From positions 1,929,629 to 1,993,628 of the forward strand of contig NZ_LGUF01000007.1 of the NCBI RefSeq assembly GCF_001274725.1: a stretch of 64,000 nt of DNA, given 5' to 3'. The notes beneath the pieces are model-generated. The model searched no databases, was not told the DNA's origin, and was given only the letters and a program-made list of their open reading frames with translations. This stretch comes from Sporosarcina globispora. Lineage in GTDB: Bacteria; Bacillota; Bacilli; Bacillales; Cytobacillaceae. Both the position numbers and the translations under genes were made by a program. Within the stretch, counting starts at the first letter, position 1; every line of letters begins with the position of its first letter. Positions 36,645 to 45,430 of this stretch are shown one piece after another.

Positions 36645-36759
36645 TTTAGGGTTTAAGGTATGGTAACTTTAGGGTACTTCTTTAAAACAGATGGATTTAC
36701 TCTGTCTGCTAAAATGCTTACACCATAATAGATAATTGAATTTAGAAGGAGTTGTAACA

Positions 36760-39321
36760 ATGTCTGTTGCGCTAGGACAAAAAATGAAATTGAACATTGA
36801 ACGTTTAAACAAGGACATCCGTCTTTTTCCTCAGGTTCACCCTGTAACCCCAGATATGAAAATGACCCACAAAGGTGTTTCCCGCTTAGTTATGCTAGAT
36901 CGTTACACCTTCAAAGACACCGAGAAAGTGACACTCACAAACGGTGACTTCGTTGTCCTCACAATTAAGGAAGATCCAAAATTCCCTGCACGCGGCTTAG
37001 GCTTCATCCTGGATATTGACTGGGAAAACAAGACTGCCAAGGTTCTAGTAGAGGAAGATTACAGAGGAGTGCTGGATGATCCGGAAGAATCTCAAACAGG
37101 CATTATTACAAAGCCTCTTGATGTAATCGAGAAGCCCCTGGAAATCTACTATGAACAAATCGCCAAGCGTAATGCAACAGGCCTGGCATCAGTTGAGAAG
37201 ACCGAAGAAAAGAAAATAGAATGGTTTGAAAAATTTTATCAGGAATTGAAAAACTTGAATTTCATTCCAGCGGGCCGTGTATTGTATGGAGCGGGAGCAG
37301 ACACAGATGTTACTTACTTCAACTGCTATGTAATGCCGTTCGTACAGGACTCCCGTGAAGGAATTTCCGAGCACCGCAAGCAGGTGATGGAAATCATGAG
37401 CCGTGGCGGCGGAGTTGGGACAAATGGTTCAACCCTAAGACCACGCAACACACTGGCTAAAGGAGTAAACGGCAAGTCATCGGGTTCCGTATCCTGGCTT
37501 GATGATATTGCGAAGCTTACACACCTTGTGGAGCAGGGTGGATCCAGACGCGGTGCTCAGATGATTATGTTGGCAGATTGGCATCCGGACATTATCGAAT
37601 TCATCATTTCGAAAATGCAAAACCCAAGAATTTTACGATTCCTTCTTGAAAATACAAATGATGAAACAATAAAAAAGTATGCTAAAGAAAAATTAAAATT
37701 CACTCCATTTACTGAACAGGAAATTGCCATGTACCAGGGTATTATTAATTACAGAAGCATACCTGGCTATGGCGGATTCAGTGAAGAAATCATCAAGGAT
37801 GCTGAAGAAAAACTGGCGACTGGCGGTTCTTACAGTGTTCATAATTCTGAATTCCTGACTGGGGCAAACATTTCAGTGTGCCTGACAAAAGAATTTATGG
37901 ATGCTGTTGAAAATGATGCGGAGTACGAGCTTCGCTTCCCTGATGTTGAATCCTATGATGCCGAAACGATGAAAACTTACAACGAAGAATGGCACAAAGT
38001 CGGGGACGTCAGAGAGTGGGGAAAACTTGGCTATAAAGTTCGTGTTCACCGCAAAATCAAAGCGAAAGAACTTTGGAACCTGATCAATATTTGTGCGACA
38101 TATTCAGCAGAGCCAGGCATTTTCTTTATTGATAATGCCAACGACATGACCAATGCACAAGCATACGGACAAAGGGTTGTAGCAACAAATCCGTGTGGCG
38201 AGCAGCCACTTGCACCATATTCTGTCTGCAACCTTGCAGCAGTGAATCTTGCCGAAATGGCAGATAAGGAAAGTAAGACTGTTAACTTTGAAAAGCTGAA
38301 GCGTACTGTCGAAGTAGGTGTGCGTATGCAGGATAATGTAATAGATGCAACACCATACTTCCTTGAAGAAAACAAAAAGCAGGCATTAGGAGAGCGCCGT
38401 GTTGGTCTTGGCGTTATGGGGCTTCATGATTTGCTCATCTACTGTGAAACTGAATATGGTTCTGAAGAAGGCAATGTACTAATTGACAAAGTCTTTGAAA
38501 CCATTGCAACGACAGCTTACAAAGCTTCTGTAGAGCTTGCGAAGGAAAAGGGAAGCTTCCCATTCTTAACAGGTGAGAATCCAGAAAAAACGGATCGCCT
38601 GCGCAAAGCTTTTACAGAAACAGGCTTCATGCAGAAAATGCCTGAGGATATCCGTGAATCTATTTTAGAAAGCGGAATCCGCAATTCACATCTTCTTACC
38701 GTTGCACCTACTGGGTCCACAGGTACCATGGTTGGAGTATCAACAGGCCTTGAGCCATATTTCTCCTTCTCATACTTCAGAAGCGGCCGTTTGGGCAAGT
38801 TCATTGAAGTGAAGGCAGATATTGTTCAGGAATATTTAGACCGCAATCCGGATGCAGACCCGAATAATCTGCCTGAATGGTTTGTGGCAGCGATGGATTT
38901 AGCCCCTGAAGCACACGCAGATGTACAATGTGTGATTCAGCGCTGGATTGACAGCTCTATCAGTAAGACAGTCAACGCACCGAAGGGCTATAGTGTCGAA
39001 CAGGTTGAGAAAGTCTATGAACGCCTATACCGCGGAGGTGCAAAGGGCGGCACAGTTTATGTGGATGGATCACGCGATTCTCAAGTATTGACGCTGAAGG
39101 CGGAAGAGAACAGCTTTGAAGATACGGTAGCAGTCAAGAAAGAGAAATCTAAGCAGCATGTAGTTCTGGTTGATACCATCAGCGACCTTCGTTCAACCGA
39201 TGTAACAATCGGTTCGGAAGTCGGCAATACATGTCCTGTATGCCGTAAAGGCAAAGTCAAAGAAATCGGCGGATGCAATACTTGCACAAACTGTAATGCA
39301 CAGCTGAAATGCGGCTTATAA
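36760..39321 (+). CDS. nrdJ: Adenosylcobalamin-dependent ribonucleotide reductase (class II)
   Basis: Reduces ribonucleotides using adenosylcobalamin, without oxygen dependence. It is 853 residues. Core features are YFNCYVMPF (redox Cys), RGGGVGTNGSTLRPRN, QGGSRRGAQMI, the catalytic NPCGEQPLAPYSVCNL near residues 477-492, and VAPTGSTGTMVG. The C-terminus has a Cys-rich tail (CPVCRKGK and CNTCTNCNAQLKCG) that probably re-reduces the active site or binds zinc. The ATG at 36760 has AGAAGGAG upstream. B. subtilis lacks this enzyme at this locus. Confidence 0.95.
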   Translation: MSVALGQKMKLNIERLNKDIRLFPQVHPVTPDMKMTHKGVSRLVMLDRYTFKDTEKVTLTNGDFVVLTIKEDPKFPARGLGFILDIDWENKTAKVLVEEDYRGVLDDPEESQTGIITKPLDVIEKPLEIYYEQIAKRNATGLASVEKTEEKKIEWFEKFYQELKNLNFIPAGRVLYGAGADTDVTYFNCYVMPFVQDSREGISEHRKQVMEIMSRGGGVGTNGSTLRPRNTLAKGVNGKSSGSVSWLDDIAKLTHLVEQGGSRRGAQMIMLADWHPDIIEFIISKMQNPRILRFLLENTNDETIKKYAKEKLKFTPFTEQEIAMYQGIINYRSIPGYGGFSEEIIKDAEEKLATGGSYSVHNSEFLTGANISVCLTKEFMDAVENDAEYELRFPDVESYDAETMKTYNEEWHKVGDVREWGKLGYKVRVHRKIKAKELWNLINICATYSAEPGIFFIDNANDMTNAQAYGQRVVATNPCGEQPLAPYSVCNLAAVNLAEMADKESKTVNFEKLKRTVEVGVRMQDNVIDATPYFLEENKKQALGERRVGLGVMGLHDLLIYCETEYGSEEGNVLIDKVFETIATTAYKASVELAKEKGSFPFLTGENPEKTDRLRKAFTETGFMQKMPEDIRESILESGIRNSHLLTVAPTGSTGTMVGVSTGLEPYFSFSYFRSGRLGKFIEVKADIVQEYLDRNPDADPNNLPEWFVAAMDLAPEAHADVQCVIQRWIDSSISKTVNAPKGYSVEQVEKVYERLYRGGAKGGTVYVDGSRDSQVLTLKAEENSFEDTVAVKKEKSKQHVVLVDTISDLRSTDVTIGSEVGNTCPVCRKGKVKEIGGCNTCTNCNAQLKCGL

Positions 39322-39339
39322 AAATTTAAAAAACGAACT

Positions 39340-39377
39340 AAAGGAGATGGAAATAATTGTTCCATCTCCTTTTTTTG
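39340..39377 (+). terminator. Terminator after nrdJ
   Basis: Stem AGGAGATGGAA / TTCCATCTCCT with a 7-nt loop, then seven T. Confidence 0.92.
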
Positions 39378-39466
39378 CTGTTGGGACATTTGGTTCATAC
39401 TACTGTCATGGGGTTCGGCGGACATTGTCTGCTGGCAGGACAAATTATAAAGTGAGGTTAAACCTG

Positions 39467-40492
39467 ATGAAGCCATTTATCCCTCAGCTAGTATATATAG
39501 AACCTCAAGCTCTTGAATATCCTTTAGGAAGAGAGCTAAAGGAAAAATTTAAAAAAATGAACTTAGAGATTAGGGAAACAACTTCACATAACCAGGTGAG
39601 GAATATCCCGGGCGATAATGAATTGCAGAAATACCGAAATGCAAAATCCACTTTAGTGGTAGGCATCAGACGGACATTGAAATTTGATACCTCCAAGCCT
39701 TCTGCAGAATACGCCATTCCCCTTGCTACTGGCTGCATGGGACACTGTCATTATTGCTATCTGCAAACGACACTTGGAAGCAAGCCTTATATTCGCACGT
39801 ATGTAAACCTTGAAGAAATCTTTGAACAGGCCACTAGATATATGGAAGAGCGAAAGCCCGAGCTGACACGTTTTGAAGCTGCATGTACTTCCGACATCGT
39901 TGGGCTTGATCACTTGACCCATTCATTGAAAAAAACAATTGAATTTATCGGCCAGACCGAATATGGCCAGCTCAGATTTGTCACCAAATATCATCATGTC
40001 GACCATTTGCTTGATGCTAAACATAATGGGAAAACCCGTTTCCGATTTAGTGTTAATTCGCGCTATGTTATAAAAAACTTTGAACCTGGCACTTCTTCTT
40101 TCGACGATCGTCTTGAAGCTGCCCGGAAAGTAGCCAATGCCGGCTATCCGCTTGGCTTTATCGTGGCTCCTATTTACATGCATGATGATTGGAGCGAAGG
40201 TTATCATGAACTTTTTCAGAGGTTAAGCAAATCGCTCGAAGGCATCAACTTGGAGGGCTTGACATTCGAGTTAATCCAGCACAGATTTACCAAACCGGCC
40301 AAAAAGGTGATCGAAAAACGCTACCCGAAAACAAAGCTTGAAATGGATGAAGAGAAACGAAAATATAAATGGGGAAGATACGGGATAGGCAAGTATGTTT
40401 ATCCGACTGATGAAGCGAAAGATTTGGAAAATACGATAAGGAGTTACATTCACTCTTATTTTCCTGAGGCAGAAGTGCAATATTTTACTTAA
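39467..40492 (+). CDS. splB: Spore photoproduct lyase
   Basis: Radical SAM enzyme that reverses the spore photoproduct thymine dimer during germination. It is 341 residues. The cluster motif is Cys90-x3-Cys94-x2-Cys97 (GCMGHCHYC), and the hydrogen-donor Cys is at residue 140 in FEAACTSD, equivalent to the B. subtilis Cys141. The ATG at 39467 follows GTGAGG by 9 bp. Upstream CATACTA at 39396-39402 resembles a sigma-G -10, but the -35 is weak. Here splB stands alone, without splA. Confidence 0.95.
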   Translation: MKPFIPQLVYIEPQALEYPLGRELKEKFKKMNLEIRETTSHNQVRNIPGDNELQKYRNAKSTLVVGIRRTLKFDTSKPSAEYAIPLATGCMGHCHYCYLQTTLGSKPYIRTYVNLEEIFEQATRYMEERKPELTRFEAACTSDIVGLDHLTHSLKKTIEFIGQTEYGQLRFVTKYHHVDHLLDAKHNGKTRFRFSVNSRYVIKNFEPGTSSFDDRLEAARKVANAGYPLGFIVAPIYMHDDWSEGYHELFQRLSKSLEGINLEGLTFELIQHRFTKPAKKVIEKRYPKTKLEMDEEKRKYKWGRYGIGKYVYPTDEAKDLENTIRSYIHSYFPEAEVQYFT

Positions 40493-40597
40493 TCATGAAT
40501 TTCTGCTTGTCAGCCGTACTATTTTAAAAAGCTCCTGATTAAAGATGTATAAGTAAGAGTTCCTCTATGAGCAAGTACATCGACAGGAGTGGCTTAC

Positions 40598-41482
40598 ATG
40601 TATATAGATGGTGTTTTTTCAGGAGGAGGCATCAAAGGATTTGCCTTAATCGGCGCATATGACGCAGTCCATACAAGGGGTTTTCGATTCAAGCGGGTTG
40701 CAGGAACAAGTGCAGGATCCATTGTTGCTGCATTAATTGCTGCCAATTATACAAGTGAGGAAATATATCAGCTCGTCGATGAATTTGACGTGAAAAAGCT
40801 TCTTGATGAGAGAAAAACATTTATCCCCTTTGCAGTCGGAAAGTGGCTTAATCTGTATTGGCGTCTAGGATTATATAAAGGTTCGGAGCTGGAAAGCTGG
40901 ATGGCTCAAAAACTGGCTGACAGGGGGATTAGAACATTTTCAGATCTGCCGCCGCAATCGTTAAGAGTGATTGCCTCTGACCTGACAAACGGGAGGCTGG
41001 TTGTACTGCCAGATGATCTTGTACATTATGGCATTGATCCTGATTCATTTCCGGTGGCAAAGGCCATCAGAATGAGCTGCAGCCTTCCATATTTTTTTGA
41101 GCCGGTCAAACTTCAGGCATACAGCAATTCGAGTGTCATCGTGGATGGAGGGGTTTTAAGCAATTTTCCGATGTGGCTTTTCGATAAGGAAAATGTGAAA
41201 AAGACCCGGCCTGTCCTCGGGATAAAGCTGAGTCATAATTTGAGCGAACGGCCGCCGAATAAAATCGACAACGCCATACAAATGTATGCGGCGCTTTTTG
41301 AAACAATGAAGGACGCGCATGATGCAAGGTACATCTCCAGAAAACATGCACAAAATATTATTTTCATTCCAACAGACGGCGTGCTGACTGCGGAATTTAA
41401 TATAACTGAGCAGAAGAAAAAAGACCTGCTTGAGCATGGCAGGCAATGTGCAGAGAAATTTTTTTCTTCATGGAGCTATTAA
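40598..41482 (+). CDS. yqhO: Patatin-like phospholipase YqhO
   Basis: A 294-residue patatin/RssA-type serine hydrolase. The oxyanion loop is SGGGIKGFALIG, the nucleophile Ser in GTSAGSIVAAL, and the dyad Asp in VDGGVLSNFP. It probably acts on lipids or lysophospholipids; the substrate is unknown. The ATG at 40598 is 8 bp after AGGAG; a GTG at 40589 overlaps that site. It ends before a bidirectional terminator. Confidence 0.9.
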   Translation: MYIDGVFSGGGIKGFALIGAYDAVHTRGFRFKRVAGTSAGSIVAALIAANYTSEEIYQLVDEFDVKKLLDERKTFIPFAVGKWLNLYWRLGLYKGSELESWMAQKLADRGIRTFSDLPPQSLRVIASDLTNGRLVVLPDDLVHYGIDPDSFPVAKAIRMSCSLPYFFEPVKLQAYSNSSVIVDGGVLSNFPMWLFDKENVKKTRPVLGIKLSHNLSERPPNKIDNAIQMYAALFETMKDAHDARYISRKHAQNIIFIPTDGVLTAEFNITEQKKKDLLEHGRQCAEKFFSSWSY

Positions 41483-41536
41483 ATAGAAATGCGGATACGC
41501 TGCTGCCGGACTCCAGAGACTTTAACGTTTTAAGAG

Positions 41537-41577
41537 AAAAATCGAGCCAATATTAAAGAGAGGCTCGATTTTTCTTT
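41537..41577. terminator. Bidirectional terminator between yqhO and yqhP
   Basis: Perfect 12-bp stem AAAAATCGAGCC / GGCTCGATTTTT (41537-41548 and 41562-41573). It overlaps the last codons of minus-strand yqhP. Confidence 0.88.
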
Positions 41578-41930
41578 TTGCCTTTTTTGCCTTCTATGAC
41601 TGTCAAGTGTGGTGAAGATTTCTTCTTAGATTTTTTAATTGAAGTAAGGGAACCGACAGAAGCCTTTCTTCCATTTGCAGGGCCCGTTTCTTTATTGTTA
41701 AAGCGCCTTTTAGATTTTTTGGCTGCCTTTATAAAAGCCCGCTGCTCCCGCTTTGAGGGATTAGATCTGTTAAAGCGCTGAAAAAGAAAGTATACTACAG
41801 CACCTATGATGACAATGACAGCTATTCTCTGCAAAAAACCGGCAGGATCTGAGATCAGGCTGACGGCAACTCCGATTACAGCTAGCAAAATAAGCCCGGA
41901 GACAATATAAAGTGTAAATGGTTTTTTCAA
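41553..41930 (-). CDS. yqhP: Small membrane protein YqhP (SA1362 family)
   Basis: A 125-residue protein with two membrane helices (FTLYIVSGLILLAVIGVAVSLI and IAVIVIIGAVVYFLFQRF, separated by DPAGFLQR) and a long basic cytosolic tail rich in Lys, Arg and Ser (KAAKKSKRRF, KKSKKKSSPH). I start it at TTG 41930, 7 bp after GGGAGG. A much longer in-frame reading to 42206 has no ribosome site and unlikely sequence. Function unknown. Confidence 0.75.
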   Translation of the reverse strand: MKKPFTLYIVSGLILLAVIGVAVSLISDPAGFLQRIAVIVIIGAVVYFLFQRFNRSNPSKREQRAFIKAAKKSKRRFNNKETGPANGRKASVGSLTSIKKSKKKSSPHLTVIEGKKGKKKNRASL

Positions 41931-42378
41931 GAAAGCCACCTCCCTAAAAGCATGATGAGCATTTTTATTAGCTTTTAAACTATATAAACTAAAGTTTATT
42001 GGATTATTTAATGAATTGTCTTCATATTTTTCTTTTCCTATTTCTTTACAATTTAAACAGCAGAATATCAACTTTTCATAAGTTCCGGAGAACTGCATGC
42101 ATACCCATTGAGTATTTGTTCTATTGCACATACTTAAATTTATGCCGTGAATACCAGTCCCGGAACAATCTTTCCCCCAAATAAGCACAAATACCAAGGG
42201 AAGCAATCATTAATTATTTTATTCGACCTAAAATCCCATAAAACCTCTATATAACAGGAAATTATATAAAAAATATGAACGCATTTTCCGGAGGATTTAA
42301 TCCATGCACCATTAATTTTGAATATAATGCAATGGATTAAATGCGTGTGGACATAATAGGGAAAGGAGGTGGCGCAAA
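41931..42378. other. Divergent region between yqhP and yqhR
   Basis: About 450 AT-rich bases with no supported gene. B. subtilis has yqhQ near here; no such gene is seen. It contains the inverted repeat at 42295-42342. Confidence 0.55.
42295..42342. repeat. Inverted repeat upstream of yqhR
   Basis: ATTTAATCCATGCA (42295-42308) pairs with TGCAATGGATTAAAT (42328-42342) with a single bulged base; 19-nt loop. It could be an operator or RNA hairpin. Its role is unknown. Confidence 0.6.
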
Positions 42379-42909
42379 GTGGCAGAAGAAAGAGAGCGCT
42401 TGGAACAGAATCAAAGGGAAAAACCGATGTCTTTCATGGCAATGGTGGTCATTACCGGATTGATTGGAGGCATTCTATGGAGCGGACTGGCCTATTTGGC
42501 TTACGTCTTTAATTTTACCGAAATTCGCCCCAATGTCATTCTTGAACCCTGGACAATAGGAGCCTGGAAAGAGGGCTGGCTGGGAACGATGATCTCAATT
42601 CTCCTGATTGGGGGAATATCAATTGTGGCGGCACTAATTTATTATGCAGCGCTGCGGAAATTCCAAAGTATTTTCGTGGGGGCTGGCTATGGAGTTGCCC
42701 TTTTTTTACTGGTATTTTTTATACTCAACCCAATATTCCCTGGTATCAATCCCTTTTGGGAGCTTGAGAGGAATACAATAATCACATCAATCTGTTTCTA
42801 TATTTTATTTGGTGTATTCGTCGGGTATTCCATTTCTTATGAAGCTCAAGAAATCAGATGCAAGACCGCAGATGAAAAAAAGGCCCGTACAGATCCTGAT
42901 TTATCTTAA
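42379..42909 (+). CDS. yqhR: Conserved membrane protein YqhR
   Basis: A 176-residue protein with about four membrane helices: MVVITGLIGGILWSGLAYLA, MISILLIGGISIVAALIYYA, GYGVALFLLVFFILNPIFPG and SICFYILFGVFVGYSISYEA. YqhR family members are conserved in Bacillus; function unknown. It starts at GTG 42379, supported by AAAGGAGGTG. Confidence 0.85.
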   Translation: MAEERERLEQNQREKPMSFMAMVVITGLIGGILWSGLAYLAYVFNFTEIRPNVILEPWTIGAWKEGWLGTMISILLIGGISIVAALIYYAALRKFQSIFVGAGYGVALFLLVFFILNPIFPGINPFWELERNTIITSICFYILFGVFVGYSISYEAQEIRCKTADEKKARTDPDLS

Positions 42910-43077
42910 TGAAACAGGCTGGAACTCAGTAATTATGCATGCGCTCTTGGGTGTCTAAGCATTTAAATAGAAGTCATGTCTCATTGTGCAGATGCTGATG
43001 AGGAAATGAAAAATTAAGTGAAAAGCGCTATACATCAGAACTGTATGAAATTTTGCTTTATGATAGAATGTTCATAT

Positions 43078-43134
43078 TGGGCATTCTTTTTCGGTGCTGT
43101 CCGAAGGGGGCTTGAATAGAAAGAGATGCCCGTC
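43078..43134 (+). repeat. Nested hairpin upstream of aroQ
   Basis: GGGCATTCTTTTTC near 43079 can pair with AAAGAGATGCCC near 43132, and inside it TTCGG pairs with CCGAA around TGCTGT. A possible leader structure 30-80 bases before aroQ. Confidence 0.45.
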
Positions 43135-43160
43135 AGCAACTATGTAAGAGGGGGTTGAAC

Positions 43161-43607
43161 ATGGGGAAAATACTCCTGTTAAATGGGCCGAATTTAAATC
43201 TGCTCGGGAAAAGGGAACCAGGTGTTTATGGGAATGAAACGCTTGATCGGCTGGAGCAGGATATGAAAGCATTGGGTACTTCGTATGAGACAGAAGTGTC
43301 TTGTTTTCAGTCAAATCATGAAGGGGAGCTCATTGACAAGCTTCACCTTGCCAATGAAGATGGCACACAGGGTATTATATTCAATCCAGGGGCATTTACC
43401 CATTATAGTTATGCAATCAGGGATGCTGTTGCAGGAATCCAGGTTCCTGTGATCGAAGTACATATTTCAAATGTTCATGCCAGGGAAGAATTCAGGCATA
43501 CTTCTGTTATTGCACCTGCTGCAATGGGCCAAATAGTCGGTCTGGGCTTTAAAGGATATGAGCTTGCTTTTTATGCATTAGTCGATTTTGAAAAGGGGAG
43601 AGGATAA
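43161..43607 (+). CDS. aroQ: 3-dehydroquinate dehydratase, type II
   Basis: Dehydrates 3-dehydroquinate to 3-dehydroshikimate in the shikimate pathway. The 148-residue enzyme has LLLNGPNLNLLGKREPGVYG, the catalytic Arg and Tyr in that loop, FQSNHEGELIDKLH, NPGAFTHYSYAIRDA, and EVHISNVHAREEFRH. The ATG at 43161 is 6 bp after AGAGGGGG. It directly precedes the peptidase gene. Confidence 0.96.
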   Translation: MGKILLLNGPNLNLLGKREPGVYGNETLDRLEQDMKALGTSYETEVSCFQSNHEGELIDKLHLANEDGTQGIIFNPGAFTHYSYAIRDAVAGIQVPVIEVHISNVHAREEFRHTSVIAPAAMGQIVGLGFKGYELAFYALVDFEKGRG

Positions 43608-43608
43608 G

Positions 43609-44670
43609 ATGGAAAAAATAGAAAAATTGCGCGCGAGCTTTACAAAGTCGGGAATAGATGGAATGCTGATTACCAGCAAGTTTAACCGCCGTTATATGAC
43701 GGGTTTTACGGGTTCAGCCGGCGTGGTATTAATCAGTGCGGATAAGGCACTTTTTATAACGGACTTCCGCTACACAGAACAGGCTGCTAAGCAATGTGAA
43801 GGATATGAAATTGTTAAGCATACTGGTGCAATTCCGGAAGAAGTTGCCAAACAGGCTGAACAGCTTGGAATCAAAAAGCTTGGGTTTGAAGAGAATCATA
43901 TAACCTTTTCTGCCTATAAAGCCTACGAAAAAGCTGTTAACGCTGAGCTTGTTCCTATTGCCGACACTATTGAAAAGTTACGCTTGATTAAGACCGATTC
44001 AGAGATTAAGATAATAAAGGTGGCAGCTGACATTGCAGATGCTGCGTTTAAACATATTCTTGATGTCATTCGACCAGGGATAAGCGAACTGGAGGTATCG
44101 AATGAATTAGAATTCTTTATGAGAAAAGCGGGTGCAGTTTCATCATCGTTTGATATTATCGTGGCATCCGGATACCGTTCTGCCCTTCCGCATGGAGTGG
44201 CTAGTGATAAGATTATAGAAAAAGGCGATTTTGTCACTCTGGACTTCGGCGCTTATTATAAGGGCTATGTTTCAGATATTACCCGTACGGTTGCTGTGGG
44301 AGAACCTGAAGATAAGCTTAAAGAAATCTATACGATTGTGCAAGAAGCTCAGGAGCGGGGGATGGAGGGCATCAAACCGGGAATGAGCGGCAAAGAAGCA
44401 GATGCCTTAACTCGTGATTATATTTCTGAAAAAGGCTATGGCGAATATTTTGGCCACTCTACCGGGCATGGCATTGGACTTGAGGTGCATGAAGGGCCTG
44501 CTTTGTCATTTAAGTCTGATGTAATTCTTGAACCTGGAATGGTTGTAACGGTGGAGCCGGGCATTTACATACCTGGCCTTGGTGGTGTCCGCATTGAGGA
44601 TGATACAGTTATTACAAAAGAACACAATGAAACGCTTACTCATTCTACTAAAGAATTGATCATTCTTTAA
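43609..44670 (+). CDS. yqhT: Xaa-Pro aminopeptidase family M24 (YqhT)
   Basis: A 353-residue pita-bread metallopeptidase. The N-terminal creatinase-like domain runs to about 125, then the M24 domain with metal ligands in TLDFGAYYKGYVSDITRT, GHSTGHGIGLEVHEGP, VTVEPGIYI and VRIEDDTVIT. It should cleave N-terminal residues before proline. The ATG at 43609 begins one base after the aroQ stop; the site GAGAGGA lies inside aroQ. Confidence 0.93.
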   Translation: MEKIEKLRASFTKSGIDGMLITSKFNRRYMTGFTGSAGVVLISADKALFITDFRYTEQAAKQCEGYEIVKHTGAIPEEVAKQAEQLGIKKLGFEENHITFSAYKAYEKAVNAELVPIADTIEKLRLIKTDSEIKIIKVAADIADAAFKHILDVIRPGISELEVSNELEFFMRKAGAVSSSFDIIVASGYRSALPHGVASDKIIEKGDFVTLDFGAYYKGYVSDITRTVAVGEPEDKLKEIYTIVQEAQERGMEGIKPGMSGKEADALTRDYISEKGYGEYFGHSTGHGIGLEVHEGPALSFKSDVILEPGMVVTVEPGIYIPGLGGVRIEDDTVITKEHNETLTHSTKELIIL

Positions 44671-44680
44671 TTACAAGAAA

Positions 44681-44793
44681 AGCGGAAGCGCCTTGCCCAC
44701 CCCCGACAAGCACAAGACGAGCCTCCCGGAAAGGCGTTCTTTGCCTTTTTGTGAGGATTGGCTTGTGACCTCGAGGGGGTAGGCGCTGGAGCT
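44681..44793. repeat. Large imperfect palindromic repeat element between yqhT and efp
   Basis: A 113-bp GC-rich element. Outer arms AGCGGAAGCGCCTTGCCCACC...GGGGGTAGGCGCTGGAGCT pair imperfectly, a middle pairing joins ACAAGC with GCTTGT, and the centre is a hairpin CCTCCCGGAAAGGC / GCCTTTTTGTGAGG. From memory, sequences of this kind are dispersed many times in Cytobacillus-like genomes. It could be a mobile non-autonomous element or structured transcript. Confidence 0.75.
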
Positions 44794-44816
44794 AGACACA
44801 TTAGGAGGACAAAATC

Positions 44817-45374
44817 ATGATTTCAGTAAACGATTTTCGTACGGGATTAACGATTGAAGTTGATAACGGCATTTGGCGTGTAATGGATTTCCAGCACGTT
44901 AAGCCAGGAAAAGGAGCTGCATTTGTACGTTCCAAACTGCGCAACCTTCGCACAGGTGCTATTCAGGAAAAAACTTTCCGTGCAGGTGAAAAAGTAGGAA
45001 AGGCACAAATCGATAATCGTAAAATGCAATATCTTTATGCAAATGGAGATCAGCATGTATTCATGGATAATGAGTCATATGAGCAAATCGAGCTGCCTGC
45101 TTCAGCAATAGAGTATGAATTAAAGTTTTTAAAAGAAAACATGGAAGTTGCCATTATGCTTTACCAGGGAGAGTCCCTTGGAATCGAGCTTCCTAACTCC
45201 GTTGAACTTACAGTGACTGAAACAGAGCCAGGCATTAAAGGGGATACTGCTTCCGGTGGAACGAAACCGGCTACACTTGAAACAGGCCTGACTGTACAAG
45301 TTCCTTTCTTTGTTAATGAAGGGGATAAGCTGATCATCAATACAACTGAGGGTTCATACGTATCACGTGCATAA
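44817..45374 (+). CDS. efp: Translation elongation factor P
   Basis: Relieves ribosome stalling at polyproline stretches. The 185-residue protein has three OB-like domains. The modified loop is [10 protein letters not shown], with Lys32 the residue modified by 5-aminopentanol in B. subtilis. TAGGAGG is placed 8 bp before the ATG. A very strong terminator follows. Confidence 0.97.
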   Translation: MISVNDFRTGLTIEVDNGIWRVMDFQHVKPGKGAAFVRSKLRNLRTGAIQEKTFRAGEKVGKAQIDNRKMQYLYANGDQHVFMDNESYEQIELPASAIEYELKFLKENMEVAIMLYQGESLGIELPNSVELTVTETEPGIKGDTASGGTKPATLETGLTVQVPFFVNEGDKLIINTTEGSYVSRA

Positions 45375-45380
45375 TGATCT

Positions 45381-45420
45381 GATGAAAAAGAATCCCGAGC
45401 TCTCGGGATTCTTTTTCATC
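45381..45420. terminator. Bidirectional terminator between efp and the SIMPL gene
   Basis: 19-bp perfect inverted repeat (45381-45399 and 45402-45420), with A and T runs within the arms. Confidence 0.92.
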
Positions 45421-45430
45421 CTTAATAGGG

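Larger units (their letters stand above)
36415..36759 (+). other. Long leader of nrdJ
   Basis: 345 bp without a gene. It holds the lipM terminator, the two NrdR boxes and the AGAAGGAG ribosome site of nrdJ. No cobalamin riboswitch elements were recognised. Confidence 0.6.

Noticed and set aside
36440-36760. Cobalamin riboswitch before nrdJ
   Set aside because: No B12-box-like GCCACTG segment or matching leader was found; the NrdR boxes account for the regulation.
41931-42206. N-terminal extension of yqhP by 92 residues
   Set aside because: No ribosome site at 42206 and a composition unlike protein; GGGAGG plus TTG at 41930 gives a homologue-like start.
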